A stretch of 64,000 bases of DNA, from positions 366,618 to 430,617 of the forward strand of contig NW_025930774.1 in NCBI RefSeq assembly GCF_000764305.2, written 5' to 3'. Under the pieces are notes generated by a model that worked only from the letters and a program-made list of their open reading frames with translations, made no database searches and was not told the DNA's origin. Within the stretch, counting starts at the first letter, position 1. Each line of letters opens with the position of its first letter. Source of the stretch: Hyalella azteca (Eukaryota > Arthropoda > Malacostraca > Amphipoda > Hyalellidae). The position numbers and the translations under genes are program-made. Shown here in pieces: positions 46,755 to 59,047 of the stretch.

Positions 46755-49700
46755 AAGCAGGGAGAGCAGCTACCGTAGACTTATGCTAATGTGAGGCAAT
46801 AAAGAACGGCAGCTCGCCTTGCGATACAGCAATGAAATAGAGTAAGCGGAGAGACTCCGTAGAGTTATAGCGACCTAAGCTAGCATCAGATAACTTGCGA
46901 ATAATGTAGGAACTTGTGATTTTTTATATTATATAATATATAATTTTTATATAATTTATAAATCATATAGCATTCCTGGAAAGATCGAAATACAAAATTA
47001 AACAAATAATTATTATTTTCAGTCTTATGAAGCTCAAACTGTGGTCATATTTTCTGACAACAGTACGTTGAAAATATGATAACAAAGGTAGTTTTATTCT
47101 TCAGTCACATAATATAAACTTAGGTGTCACATGATCACAACAATCAACATTGATAAAATCACAGCCAATTATATATATGCGAATTTTTCGAAACGGTCCT
47201 TGAGATGGTGTAAATTTTGCGAATAGTTCAGTTGATGGTGATAATGTGCGCGGTACAGTGTTGCGTCGCGCAGCTCTGTTCGTCGTTGATACGATCTTCC
47301 TCTTTAAAAGGGGAGCGGGGCCGCCTCAAAACACCCGCCACCTTAACAACCCTTCCTCCCACACTAAATACCTCCCCTCACGAGGGACAGTGAAGCATGG
47401 TAATGATTTTTGTTGTGGGTTTTACTTTTTAATAATTCGTCGATTGAAATAAATAAGAAAATAAGGCCGTTTATTGGGGGTTGCGCTTTGTTTATGCATT
47501 TCATCGGTGAACTCAGTAGCCCGGCTGCATGTGTAACATGTCTTAAGGTGCATATAAAAATTCATGATTCTTCCCTTACGAAAATTTCGGTTCGGTATGG
47601 TAGGCTATTCTTCGGCCACCTGTAACCGGCCCGTGAGTTTTGACTGTGACCTTGGTTTGGACGAAGCTTGCATGTATAACATCCTTATAAACAATTAAAG
47701 CTTGAATTATTATTCATGCGCGTTGCATTATGCACGGGGTTTCTACTTCCCATTCATGTGACCGGACTCGTTTCTTAAAGATAAAATCATTTTAATTGAA
47801 TTCTGCGTTTACGACTCTATATCCACGGCTTTATATGGTTTAGATGTAAATAATGTAACGACGACGATCATCAAGATTAAAGCCCAGTGAAGTGCCAGTT
47901 TAAGGCAAAAAATTTTTTTATCCAAAGTCCCCTAAAGACAATTTTCTCCTGTAGATCAATGCAAATCCAAGATGGCTTTCCCCGCTCCAAGCTCTGTTGT
48001 TTGGCTCGGGGATGTTGGTAGCTTGAGCAGCTCAGGAGACAAGCTCTTTCAGCGTCAAACTTCCTACAAGGAAAACTTGACGCAGGAAGAGAGAACAATG
48101 CTTGGCAGTCATCCAAATTACTGTCATTCGTTGAAAAAAATATAACTGAAAATCATTTAGAACTTTTTAGATGATATGAAACGTCAATTTTCTATTCTAA
48201 ATGTGCAGAGCTCTAGCAAACTCAGTGTGAAATGTTAACAAATAATTTAAATACACACATGACAATGAAATTATTTCAAAACCTTTGCTTGAACATTGGT
48301 CCAATAATATATTCCGTCTTTCGTTTTGAATCAACTATTATGGACACTTTATTATTGGTCTCAGATAGTCGTCACAGCGGTTTCATGAATATAAACGATT
48401 GGTACAAAAAAAAAAAAAACTTTCCTCAAAATGTTCCGAGATACGAATAAGAATTCCGCTACAAATTTCGTTGTAAAGTAAAACTCGAGCGTCTTTACAC
48501 CGTCTATAAACCCCCGGGAGTTGAAATGTTGTTGGAGTGTTCGATTCTGCGGCATAAGAGGCTTGACGCGAGCAGAGAGTGGATGCAAGAAGGTTGATTT
48601 TGGACAGCAAACAGCCCTTGTGGTTTACAGCCAATATCAACCATATAGCATCGAACATCTCAAACATAACTGGCAGGACATTTTTCTGGAAAATGTATAC
48701 ACAGGTAATATCGGTAATTTTAATCCACACTAAGCATTTAATTTATACAGATCTAAGTCATAAGAAAAAATTGGTCCAGATCTCTCCGAATTCTCGCGCA
48801 ATATTGGAGCCACGCGAAAGCAACTTCGAGATGAAGCCACATTTTCTACTAAGGTATTTTTAATAGTGTATTTTGAAATCAAAATGACTAGTCAACCCAC
48901 GCAAAACAGCTTTTAGCATTAGCAAACAAAAATGGTGCTGAATTGATCTGACGACTGACTATATAACCATCAGAGGTTGCGTTATTGTAAAATCAATCCG
49001 CCACTTGGGGAGCACCGTTCAGAAACAAAAGCTTCTTATCGGAGGTGCTGACTGAAGTCCAGAAGACATTCCTCGGAACACGGGCGCAAGAACGACATGT
49101 CAAACGAACTGGAAGTTCGGGCAAGGAAGAGAATAGAAATACAGCCAAGCAAACAGAACGGAAGATTATACATTGCGAAACGAAGCAGACAGGAAAGCCG
49201 GCTGAAAAAGAAAGCCTGAAAATACGGTTGTCGAAATAGACTGTCAAAGGCACGGTGAAAAACGGTTCATTCATACGGCTTAATAAACGAACTGAAACAC
49301 CTTCGAACACGACGTTCGGAACATGGCAAAGAGACTTAGACAAGTTCCATCAAAGCACTGGAAATGCTTGAAAGCCTCCGAACGGAAAACACCAGAAAGA
49401 TCAATCAGATCGTTGGGTTGAGGAGCACTGAAAAAAGAATAATGCTTTTATAAAAAATTTTCTATGCATAAATTGTTTTTAAGAACGATGTTATTGACTT
49501 GTACGCCGATGAATAGAAAACAATTTACTTAGAAGTGTATCACGAAAAAATTTACTAATCAATAAAAACGTTAAAGATTAAATTTCTGTTCACAAAATAA
49601 GAATCTAAACAAGTTTTATCCTATGAAAAGGTTCAATGTTTGACTAAATTTTACGCAATAAAATATAGTTTGAGTGAAATTGTCACCCAGTATTCCTAGT

Positions 49701-50470
49701 TATTTACCGTTCTCATTAAGACGAGACCCCTTGTGAGTGGAGATGCATGTATTATACGTATTGTTGAAAATAATCGAATCAGGAGAAAAGTGTGATGTTT
49801 TAGTTTTAGAATTGATTACACACCGAGGATGTATTAAACGCATTGTTATAACAATTTTGAGAAATTTAAACAGAAAAAAATGAAGATTTATTCCAATCAA
49901 ATCGTTCAAAATAATCGCCTCTCTCTTCCGCAGGAAATCGCTGTTTCCAAATCCTTACATTTGAGATATTCGTAAAGAGCAAAGCACAATATTGTATATT
50001 TGATGCAACTCTAAAGGGAAGTCCTTCAAATATCAATAAACAAATTTCAACTCATTGAGGATGACGGCTAACGAGACAACCCATAGTAGCGCCATATGCT
50101 GTGTGCCGGGAAGATAAGAGCGTCAGGCTTCAATAACTCGATCAGATGCTCACAAACTCGCTACTCGATCTGCTGCGTTACTGCAGTGGAATGAGGAATT
50201 AGTCTTAGTTTACAAACTCTTTAAAACTATCACGCTCTCTTCAGTGTGATGCGAAAAGACACTGGAATTGTTTGGGTTCAAACAACACTGCAGCTCTCAG
50301 CCTGAGTGAACTGGAGGTGATCCTGCAGTGCATGCACGTGAATTATTAGAGAGGCAGTCGAGATTTAAGGGAATTATTGAAATACAAGGCAAAGAACGAA
50401 CAATGAAGTAAGAATGATGAGGAATAATTGCTATGATAGTTTGAACAAATACATCATGAGTATTAAAGAA
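46755..50470. other. non-coding stretch, no gene recognised
   Basis: AT-rich. Several ORFs of 60-116 codons overlap on both strands at 48360-48860 and 48990-49340, but none shows a family motif or matched splice sites. Upstream exons of the minus-strand coiled-coil gene could hide here. Confidence 0.4.
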
Positions 50471-50479
50471 GAGCTAGGG

Positions 50480-50625
50480 ATGCAATTATGGAAGAGTTAA
50501 GCGCACATATACAAGTGAAAACCAAGGGGTACAATGGAAGAGTTAAGCGCACATATATACAGATGAAGAGCTAGGGGTACAATGGAAGAGTTAAGCGTAC
50601 ACATACAGGTGAAGAAGTAGGGAAA
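50480..50625. repeat. about 50-bp repeat, 3 copies
   Basis: Three copies of gggtacaatggaagagttaa plus gcgcacatatacag. Confidence 0.8.
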
Positions 50626-51039
50626 TTAGCGTTAGAGTAAAGGGCTTGCGATGAAATAATAGAAAAGTTTAACACCTAATAGAAGCAGAGGGAAAGAAGA
50701 AGAGTTATGAAGATTTGTCGTGCAGTACGATGAAGCATTACACGTTTGCAGGGAAATGGTTGAAACGTTAGGGGAACTGTAGAACAGTTTGTGCAGTGCT
50801 CAATTTCTGTCCTTAGGTCTGTCATGGACTTTCATAATATAGTTCGTGTTGAATCTATCCATGTGTCGTTATTTTCCCTACTGTAATCATTCGTTATTGC
50901 TAGATTGAAGAACTTTGCGTGCCATTACAGCCACTGCGGCCGAAACCTGACAAATAAATCTATCGATTTTCCTCGAAAGAGAAAGATCGAAAATAAATTT
51001 CCCCAATTTAGACTTAATCAGGATACATTGGAAGAGTTA

Positions 51040-51375
51040 TGGGGACCACAGAAGTTATGGTACCATAGAAGAGTTATGGGTACCATAGAAGAATTATGGT
51101 ACCATAGAAGAATTATGGGTACCATAGAAGAGTTATGGGTACCATAGAAGAGTTTATGGGTACCATAGAAGAGTTATGGGTACCATAGAAGAGTTATGGG
51201 TACCATAGAAGAGTTATGGGTACCATAAAAGAATTATGGCACCATAGAAGAATTATGGGTACCATAGAAGAATTATGGTACCATAGAAGAATTATGGGTA
51301 CCATAGAAGAGTTAAAGGTATAGAAGAAGAGTTGAGAGAAAAGTAGAAGAGTTGAGGGTGCAGTAGAAGAGTTAA
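51040..51375. repeat. 20-bp accatagaagagttatgggt minisatellite
   Basis: About 14 units, mostly 20 bp, with KpnI-like ggtacc cores, decaying on the right into agaagagtt repeats. Flanking ORFs are artefacts. Confidence 0.93.
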
Positions 51376-51379
51376 GATG

Positions 51380-54210
51380 TACAGTTGAAGATTAGGAGGT
51401 AGAGAAGAAGTTAGGTGAGGTGTTGGTACAGCTGGCAGCGTCAGTGCTATTTGCATCAGTGACAGCATCGTGGACCGCACAGGCAACTGCTCTGAACTAT
51501 GATATGTGCGACATAATGCGAACATACTTCTTGTTCATTGTCGAACATACTTCTTGTTCATTGTCGACTGCCTATCAAATCATCTGTTTATAATACATAT
51601 TCTGGTTCATTACGGATATGTCTGGATCAAAAATTAAGTTCCTAATTAATTAATTAATTAATTACCACCTAACTAAATATGCAATAACGAACCAACAATT
51701 ATTACACGAAAGCCTTACTTGAGCTGGAGTGCAACCATTTAAATAATTAGTGTTATTAATTTATTAATCTATTATCGTTGTCCCTAATCCTTAACTAACC
51801 AGCAAGTAAGCGAGATACTATGAATTCACAAAAATACATAAAAACATTCGTAACCAAGAACAATTTTATTAAGTCTTATAAAAAACAACGCACCGTAGGC
51901 CTAGCTGAACACTGATTACAGTAAAAGTTTCGAGATATGCATCCAATAATCTCAGTTTCATTAATCCTGTCTTGTTGGAATAAAACATTCCCTTTAACAA
52001 GCCAGCCAGCTTTAAAATTAAACGCATTATTCACTGGGCTTACTTTTTAGTGGAGTTATTACACTTCCACTGGTATAGTGTCCAAATCACAACGCTGAAG
52101 ACCCTTTGTGCAATAATCCTTGTACGCTGTAGCTGATGATCCTGCTTCTCTTGTGAACGAACATTTAGTTTATGACTAATTAACGTTTGAGAGCACATAA
52201 AAAATTTAATTCCTGATTAGAGTAATAATCAGAGTACGTCAATATTTCTGCATAAACTTTACTTGAACCAAACAATAAATTGCAACAAAAAAACTATCCC
52301 GAAATTTTAGGCGTCTCGACTTCTTAGTTCCAAGTCCCACTACCACACATCGCGAAGGTCAACTCAGCACTGAGCTCTCAGCTCTGATCGACTGCGTACC
52401 TCCGTCTCGAAGGCATCGTAGCGTATGCGCTGTACGCTGGAGTGACCTTGAAAAGTTCAGGCACCAGTCTACATCATTAAACTCCAAATACATCATCGAC
52501 ACCTGTTTTGGCGATAGTTAAGTTTTGCAATGCTCGTAAGTTATATTATGATCATGTAACCGAACCTTATATCTACTTCTGACAGGTTTCATATGAACTC
52601 TGGATGGTGTGGAAGTGGCATCTGTAATGCAGTTATTATCTGTTAGTTATCCTGCTTGGGAGCAGACCGTGTAATTGATCGGTAATTAGTTTTCCATAAC
52701 GTCAGAAGCTAAGAATGAAACAGATGTCCGTCGTGTATATAAGAATTTACGATCGGTATGATTTTGCGCCGCACATATGCCTTCGTCGGTGGGGGCCTCC
52801 TAGGCTAAGTAGGCTACCGCGACCCAGAATAATTTTCCCGAAATTAACTGGGACATCGGGACGAGACGAGAAATTCCCCAGAAAACAAACAACGAAGAAG
52901 GGGGGAAAAGTTCCTGAAATAAAGCTATGAATCGGGACAGTAGGTTGTTCCCGTATTTTAGAACTTGTGTCCCGGATGCTATAGAACAACACGAGACGTA
53001 TGAATTTAACACGAAACGAAGCGGAACGATGCATGTCTTAAATATTCGAAAATTCTAGCGATTTTTATCGTTAATCGTGACAGCTTCTTGTCTCGTCTCG
53101 AATAGGAAAAAGTGCCTAACGCGCGAGTCTCGACTGCCTCTCAATGTATCACAAAGAAAGTGAAATGGCAGTAAAGATTTCTCTTCTTCTTCTTGAATTT
53201 TTTTATTGTTAGAACACATCTTAGGGAACTGTTGAACTTGTACTTTCGCGACTGCATAAGTAGAGACTCGAAGCTGCAACTCAGTGGTTCCTTTTGACGA
53301 TTAGCATATAAATTTCTCCGGCTAATTAAAGACGTAAAATATGAGCAATCGATCCATTAAAAGCCTCGTAGAACGCAAAAGCATCAAAGAACTTATTAAT
53401 AAGTCGCTCTTTGTAGCCACTAAAGTCCAATATTTGTACGCAGCCCTGGTGAAATTATCATTTCATTATTTAGAATCAGTTGAACTTCTATCGCGATCAG
53501 TTGATAATTACTATCATATACATACAAACTTTGATTACATTACAAGAGGGCTCATTTGTAATTCAATATTTATAGAAATTTTTACATCGTCGTCTAAATT
53601 TATGGGAAGGGACAACAAGTTTGGAAAGATAGCGGTATGTTAATTAATGTTTACATTGCGCTCGTTTGCGAGAAGACACCTCCCGCACTCAACTGTATGC
53701 GCGCCGCATGCGTAATCGTGACATCTAATATTCATGACATTATCGTCATGTATGTTACTATGTCCATGTGATATATTTACATCTAATAAACGAAATTTTA
53801 ATGAGTGTTAACGTATATTAAATGCGTAAATTTGAGTTGAACGTCTTCTTCCTGCCCGTTATGTCATCGCTCGGAACGGCACTCGTCTCCAGTCGCCGGC
53901 GCTCCATCGTCACGTGACCTTCATCATCGTATGACGTCACTGAAAATATTCGCGGCACATCATCGATTACGTCACCTTGCTCCTACTTCATCTCATCCCC
54001 AGCTTGAGTCCAATTTCGGTTCATCCCAAGGCTGTTTCTCCATCTCTCCTGGTACATTCTTCACATTGGTATTCTCCTCTTCTAGCTATTGGTGACAGAT
54101 CCTTCCACCCTTATAACGCTTTAAAACTCCCTGTGACGGCATCTTCCACTTGTGAAATTTAACGCACTATGCTTTAGCTATCATCACGATATACCTTCAC
54201 CTTGAAATCA
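51380..54210. other. non-coding stretch, no gene recognised
   Basis: Only short ORFs; a 95-codon minus ORF (52747-53034) has no known family. A short attaattaatt run lies near 51640. Confidence 0.4.
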
Positions 54211-54220
54211 TGTGTTTACC

Positions 54221-54310
54221 GAATCAAGTGATTACTTATGTGTCAACCGAATGACACATAAGTAATCACTTATGTGTGATTACTTATGTGTTACCGAATC
54301 AAGTGATTAC
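54221..54310. other. cluster of inverted repeats
   Basis: 54228-54245 and 54252-54269 are exact 18-bp reverse complements (core tgattacttatgtgt) around a 6-nt loop. A third copy of the arm follows at about 54270-54310 together with the repeated flank accgaatcaagtgattac, so alternative hairpins can form. Confidence 0.85.
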
Positions 54311-54319
54311 AGTATGGAA

Positions 54320-57080
54320 TGGCGCTGGCTGCTATCACGGATAACTATTGCCGACCATTTACCACTTAGTTTCGAAATAGCGACGGGGATCCAATTTCCT
54401 TTTCTGTGAGCCAGAGGCATAGAAATAGTTTATGCGCGATTATTTTGTTATTACCGCCCATTTGCCAAGGTGCTGATTTGAAACAAATTAATTGCGTCTC
54501 TCTAGTGTTGAAAGACGAGTAAATTAGGTACCAGTAAACTGACATTCTTTAAGTTTAATCTCTAGTTTCAACGTTCCAAGATCTTAATCGTTTTTGAAAG
54601 CCTAACCAAAGCGGTGACAATAGAAGCAAAAGTAAAGTAACTTTAAAAATAACTGTATGATCTGAGAAAACTCTCCCCGATCAATATTGAGATAAAACGT
54701 AATTATCTTTATGAAACTCGTCCTTTTATCTTCTTGTCTGCCGGAATCACCGTATGTAAGTAAGTAATTAATGTGTGACATCGAACGATAGTCGCTACCT
54801 ATCATGCTGTGCCAGTTGTAAGCTCGTGTCATTGAATAGGAAATTGAATTTGGAGACACCCAACTGTATATTAGTTCAACCATGCCCGCCCAACTGCGCA
54901 CAGGTGAGACTGCAGGTGGAAATCAACAATAAGTAAGCTACTCTGGTAGTCTAGTCACTGCTCATGTGTAACTTGATATTACATGGACAATCATTTTACG
55001 CGTAGCTTAGATTAGTTTTTTCTTATGTATATCTTATGTCAACGATTCACGCAAATAAGGAGGTTCGTTTTTCGCATGGACGCTTTTCGTTTCATACCTC
55101 CTTCGTTCCCACACACGTCCGTCTTGTTATTCTCCAATCGTCTTTGCTATCCCCTCACTCCCGCTACTCCCCGAACATCACCCATTCTGATGCTGGCACT
55201 CGCACAACGATCAGGTATGACGGACTCAAATGGGAATTCTGAGTTGTAATCGATATGTTGCATAGTGTCATGAGATTTAGGAATCGGCGGACGTTGGAAG
55301 CAGAGGTACGCTAGGTGCAACTGAAGTTAAATTCAACTTCAGGAAGTACTTAGCAGAACTCTTGACAAATAAAATTTGCATTGAAAAAAATTGATAAGAA
55401 AGACTTTTTAAGACACTTTATCGTAAGGAAATTAAATTTAGTAATGAATTAATTTGAGAAAAAAAGTGTAACTGAATCCATTGGCATTTATGCAGACTAG
55501 ACAGGTAATCTATTGAGCCTACATTCGAACATAATTTTAGTGTCGTTGGAAATTCACCAGCAATTTTTTAGCAAGTATTGTCTCCAAGTTATCAATTACA
55601 CAATTATTGTTTATTTAATAATAATTTATACTGCAGGAGGAATCAAATTTGAATTTAACGGAGTCTATCCCCTAAAATATTTTTTATGAAAGAAAATTTT
55701 TCGTTTCATGCAGGGTATACTTTGAATTATGCAAACATAACATTTATTTTATTGAATTGATGACGGATGATACCTACGCTGAAATATGCTGAACAGTTAA
55801 TTTTCGCAATGAATAACCTTATAATATTCGACGGACCCAAGAGAGTTTACTTGGATTACAATATTTGCAACAAATTGACTGGAGTTGCAGACCTTTTTAA
55901 CCTTAAAACTAATTAGTAGCTACGCGTGATCATCCAGATTATAAATTAACTCCGCTGTTAGAAATTAACAATATTTACTGGAAAATCACTTATACTGGAT
56001 CAATAATGTTAAGATATCCGTTGCCAGCTTTACAACGTTTACGAGCCACGAGGTGACTACGACTAGGTTACCGGGCAGTCGTGCTCTGCGTGTTGAATGT
56101 GGAAGTTTGCCCTCACCTCTACTCCTCGCTCATAACTACAGTATCACGAGCATTTCGTTAAAACGCCGATTCTTCTATAAATTAAGGAATGATATTTGGG
56201 TGGCATTAAAGGTTAATTTATCCGAAACTTTTATAGATATTCATTTAAAAACGAATGAGAATTGCTCACGTGTTAACACGTCTTTGGATTATCTCCTTAG
56301 GGTAGTTTTCCTCGGTGAGTTTAGTTTGATTCGACTAAGGTCAAACGGACAGCCAGGACCGAGGTCAATGAAATATCATCAGCGGAACAATTGCTTCAGT
56401 AATGCATCATGATACTTTCATCGTATGATTTTTTTTCGATTCATTTTCAACCCACTGAATTTTTCGGGCAAACATTTGTTTACGTCAATTAATAAAAAAT
56501 TCCGCCAATTGATTCACCAATTTTAACTCAAAATGAATGCAATTTATTCATATTCATTTAATTAATGCACAATAGCTTCAGATAATAGGAGATACTTAAA
56601 TAATGAGGTCAACTTCCGTAGATTTCCGTCGACAACCATCAATGAACACCTAACAATTTCCTTTGAAAGATTTTCTCCTTGCTTCGCAAAATGTTTTTGC
56701 GCGGAATGTTTTTCCTTCTTTTCGTTTTTTGAATGCCGATAGCTCCTGTAATTTGATATTATTTTGCGCGAAAAAATGTTCGGAACTCATCATCATTATT
56801 AGTGTAGTTAGGCAGAAGCTTTCATTTATGCAGGTTTTATTGAAGACACCTGCATGCTTTTTGTTAACAAATTTCTTATTTTTTTTAATAAACCGAACAA
56901 AATTTCTTGCTGGTGTTGGGAAATCGAAAAGCATGTTACCAAATGACATTTTACTGGCATACAACGTTTCGAGTATTCAGTATTCATTCTCAAGTAGGAG
57001 AAGAGTTTTACAACACTTGAAATTTGAAAATGACTTAAGTACATTCAAAAGGTAGCGTAGATACGGTTCGAAATCAAAAA
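54320..57080. other. non-coding stretch, no gene recognised
   Basis: AT-rich. ORFs of 60-130 codons lack family motifs and splice context. Confidence 0.4.
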
Positions 57081-57086
57081 CTAAAA

Positions 57087-57310
57087 TTACTCCGTAAACA
57101 ATTTCAACGTCCGGAAAAATCTGGCGGTTTGCAAATTGATAGCTGGAGACTCATTCTTAATGATGAGAGCCTCTGCTATCGACAGTCTCGTAGTGTCGGG
57201 GCACCGCATGACGATGCTGGTGCAGGCGTCCAACGTGGCACGGGTGATGGTCTCGTTGTGGGCCTCCCGCATATGATTCTTTGGTCCTCCAGTTAGTAGG
57301 TGGCATGTGA
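57087..57310 (-). pseudogene. probable Penelope-like retroelement fragment (GIY-YIG endonuclease C-terminal part)
   Basis: The minus frame reads LLTGGPKNHMREAHN, then RCPDTTRLSIAEALIIKN, ESPAINLQT and FRTLKLF. The order G-G-x-K/R-x-H, a hydrophobic-EAL-hydrophobic-IK segment and P-x-INxQ is what I know from the end of the GIY-YIG-type endonuclease of Penelope-like elements and relatives. An upstream stop and no reverse-transcriptase part mark it as a 5'-truncated relic. Based on motif memory only. Confidence 0.45.
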
Positions 57311-57793
57311 GTCATTTAAATTTTTTGTCAATTATTTGTTTGCAGACCTTTGTCCATTTCGCTCAACTCACCGAAAGTTGTTGGACGCCCGCGTAATAGC
57401 GCGCTAACCTTAATCTCTTCACTAACCTCAGTCAGCGGTTGATTTGCCTATTTAAATAAAACGTGATATAATTTAACGTAACAAAACTAAATTTTAGATA
57501 ATTAAAATTGAATGAGGCCATGCTGATTTATCAAATATTAATCAGCCACTAGCATGGTCTCACGCACATGTTTGAGGCGCCACTACGAAACACATGGTCT
57601 TCACTTTAAACGTTATTTATGCTCCTCAAACAACGTAATGTTCTGAGTATGTTTTTACCGTAAATTTATTCTAATAAAAGAGACATGATATCAAATCACA
57701 CGAAGTGTGATAACAAAAAATATATATTTTTTTCCCACTGAGGGTTACTTGGGATATCAGAATCAATGAAAAAGGTATGAGTATTATTACAAG

Positions 57794-57803
57794 TATATAA
57801 AAG
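57794..57803 (+). promoter_or_regulatory. TATA-like box just before the PLCXD ATG
   Basis: TATATAAAAG ends 10 bp before the ATG at 57814. If functional, transcription would begin near 57820-57830, inside the ORF, and translation would start at the next in-frame Met (57844, codon 11). It may equally be chance in AT-rich DNA. Confidence 0.25.
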
Positions 57804-57813
57804 TTTTGAGGCG

Positions 57814-59047
57814 ATGAGTGAGTGGTTCACGTATGAAAAGTACAACATGCAGCAGCCTGTAGAGAAGCAGACGTCAGATCAACGTCGAGAGTTCAAGAAC
57901 CAAGTTCAACAACAACCAACAGAGCAGAGGTCAATCCGCTCTCCGATCAGCGACGTTTTACGTCTCTCACAGAGCTGGGACGTATCAAGGATACTTGACG
58001 CACACTCTGCTTCCAAAAGCAGATCCAGCACCGGCAAACGCAGCTCTGAACTCAACAACTCAACTTTCATCGAAAAAGTGCTTAACTTTAGCGGCTCTGA
58101 AGAAACCTACAAGCAAAGTGCATTCAATAAAGTCCAAAGTCAAATGCCCGCAATCTCAGGACGTGATTCAATGAAACAAATTTTTAGTGTGAAAGAAAAC
58201 AAAATGTCCGGCCTCGACGAAATTTCTAATGGAGGAGAAAATATTATCCCAGAGTTATTGGACTCGTCGAAAGTTTTTTCTGGAGAAGAAACTGTTGTGG
58301 AAACTTTAAACTCACCAGGTTTCGGTATTTCACATCATAGTCCTCTATTTATACGAAGTAAATTCAGGGACAAAATTTCAAAGATCCATTTGATGAACTC
58401 CATCAGAATTATCAGAAGAAATAATAGTCTCGCATCTGTCCCAAACGATAATAGAATTATCCATTCATCCCTGGCAAAAAGTAGCTCAGAAAGTATCCTT
58501 TTGTCGTCAACAGTCTCATCGCTAAACGGAAGACAAAGCAGTGTACGCTGCGGTCGGCCGAGATTCATACCACAGACCCTGGAAAATGTAATAGATACTT
58601 CTAATGATACATCTGAAATGAGATTGCGAAAAGCTTTTGGGATAATCGAAAAGAAGAAAGAAGTCTCTATGAAAGCCAATCAACCTGAAACTAAAAGTGC
58701 GTTTTCGTCAATTTTCACAAAACTGGGATCGAGATCTAAAATTGCATCTGATGTATCCAGAGAAGAACACGAGCCTATACCTTTACAGGTTGAAGATTTG
58801 AGACACGAAAAATCGGATGATTTCATAAGAAAAATAACATCGGCATCTCTTGTACAAATGCAGCTCCAAGAAATAAAAGATACGGATCTTGATCTCGAAC
58901 AATTGAGAATGGAAGACGAATTTATGACCGCACCTTTGGATCGACCAGCTGTTGATGATGAGTTAGGAAGTGTGGACAGAGCTAGCTGGATGGGGCAGTT
59001 GCCGGACCATGTCAAGCAAGCTCCTCTGCAACACCTCTTCATCCCAG
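57814..59047 (+). CDS. PLCXD exon 1: disordered extension plus start of X domain
   Basis: 411 codons plus one base; in-frame TGA at 57778 and no other Met between support the ATG at 57814 (G at -3). Residues 1-385 are rich in Ser, Gln, Asn and charged residues, with many basic/Ser sites (RRNNSLAS, GKRSSE) and no recognisable domain. The last 25 residues (ASWMGQLPDHVKQAPLQHLF, then IP) are the normal start of a PLCXD domain. Donor GTAGAG at 59048; the split Gly codon is completed by exon 2, making GSHDS. Confidence 0.9.

Noticed and set aside
48361..48863. Cluster of overlapping ORFs on both strands
   Set aside because: None has a motif or consistent exon borders; kept as unassigned sequence.
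53880..53945. GC-richer patch with CACGTGAC and TGACGTCA motifs, possible promoter
   Set aside because: Isolated motifs without a gene, initiator spacing or downstream exon.
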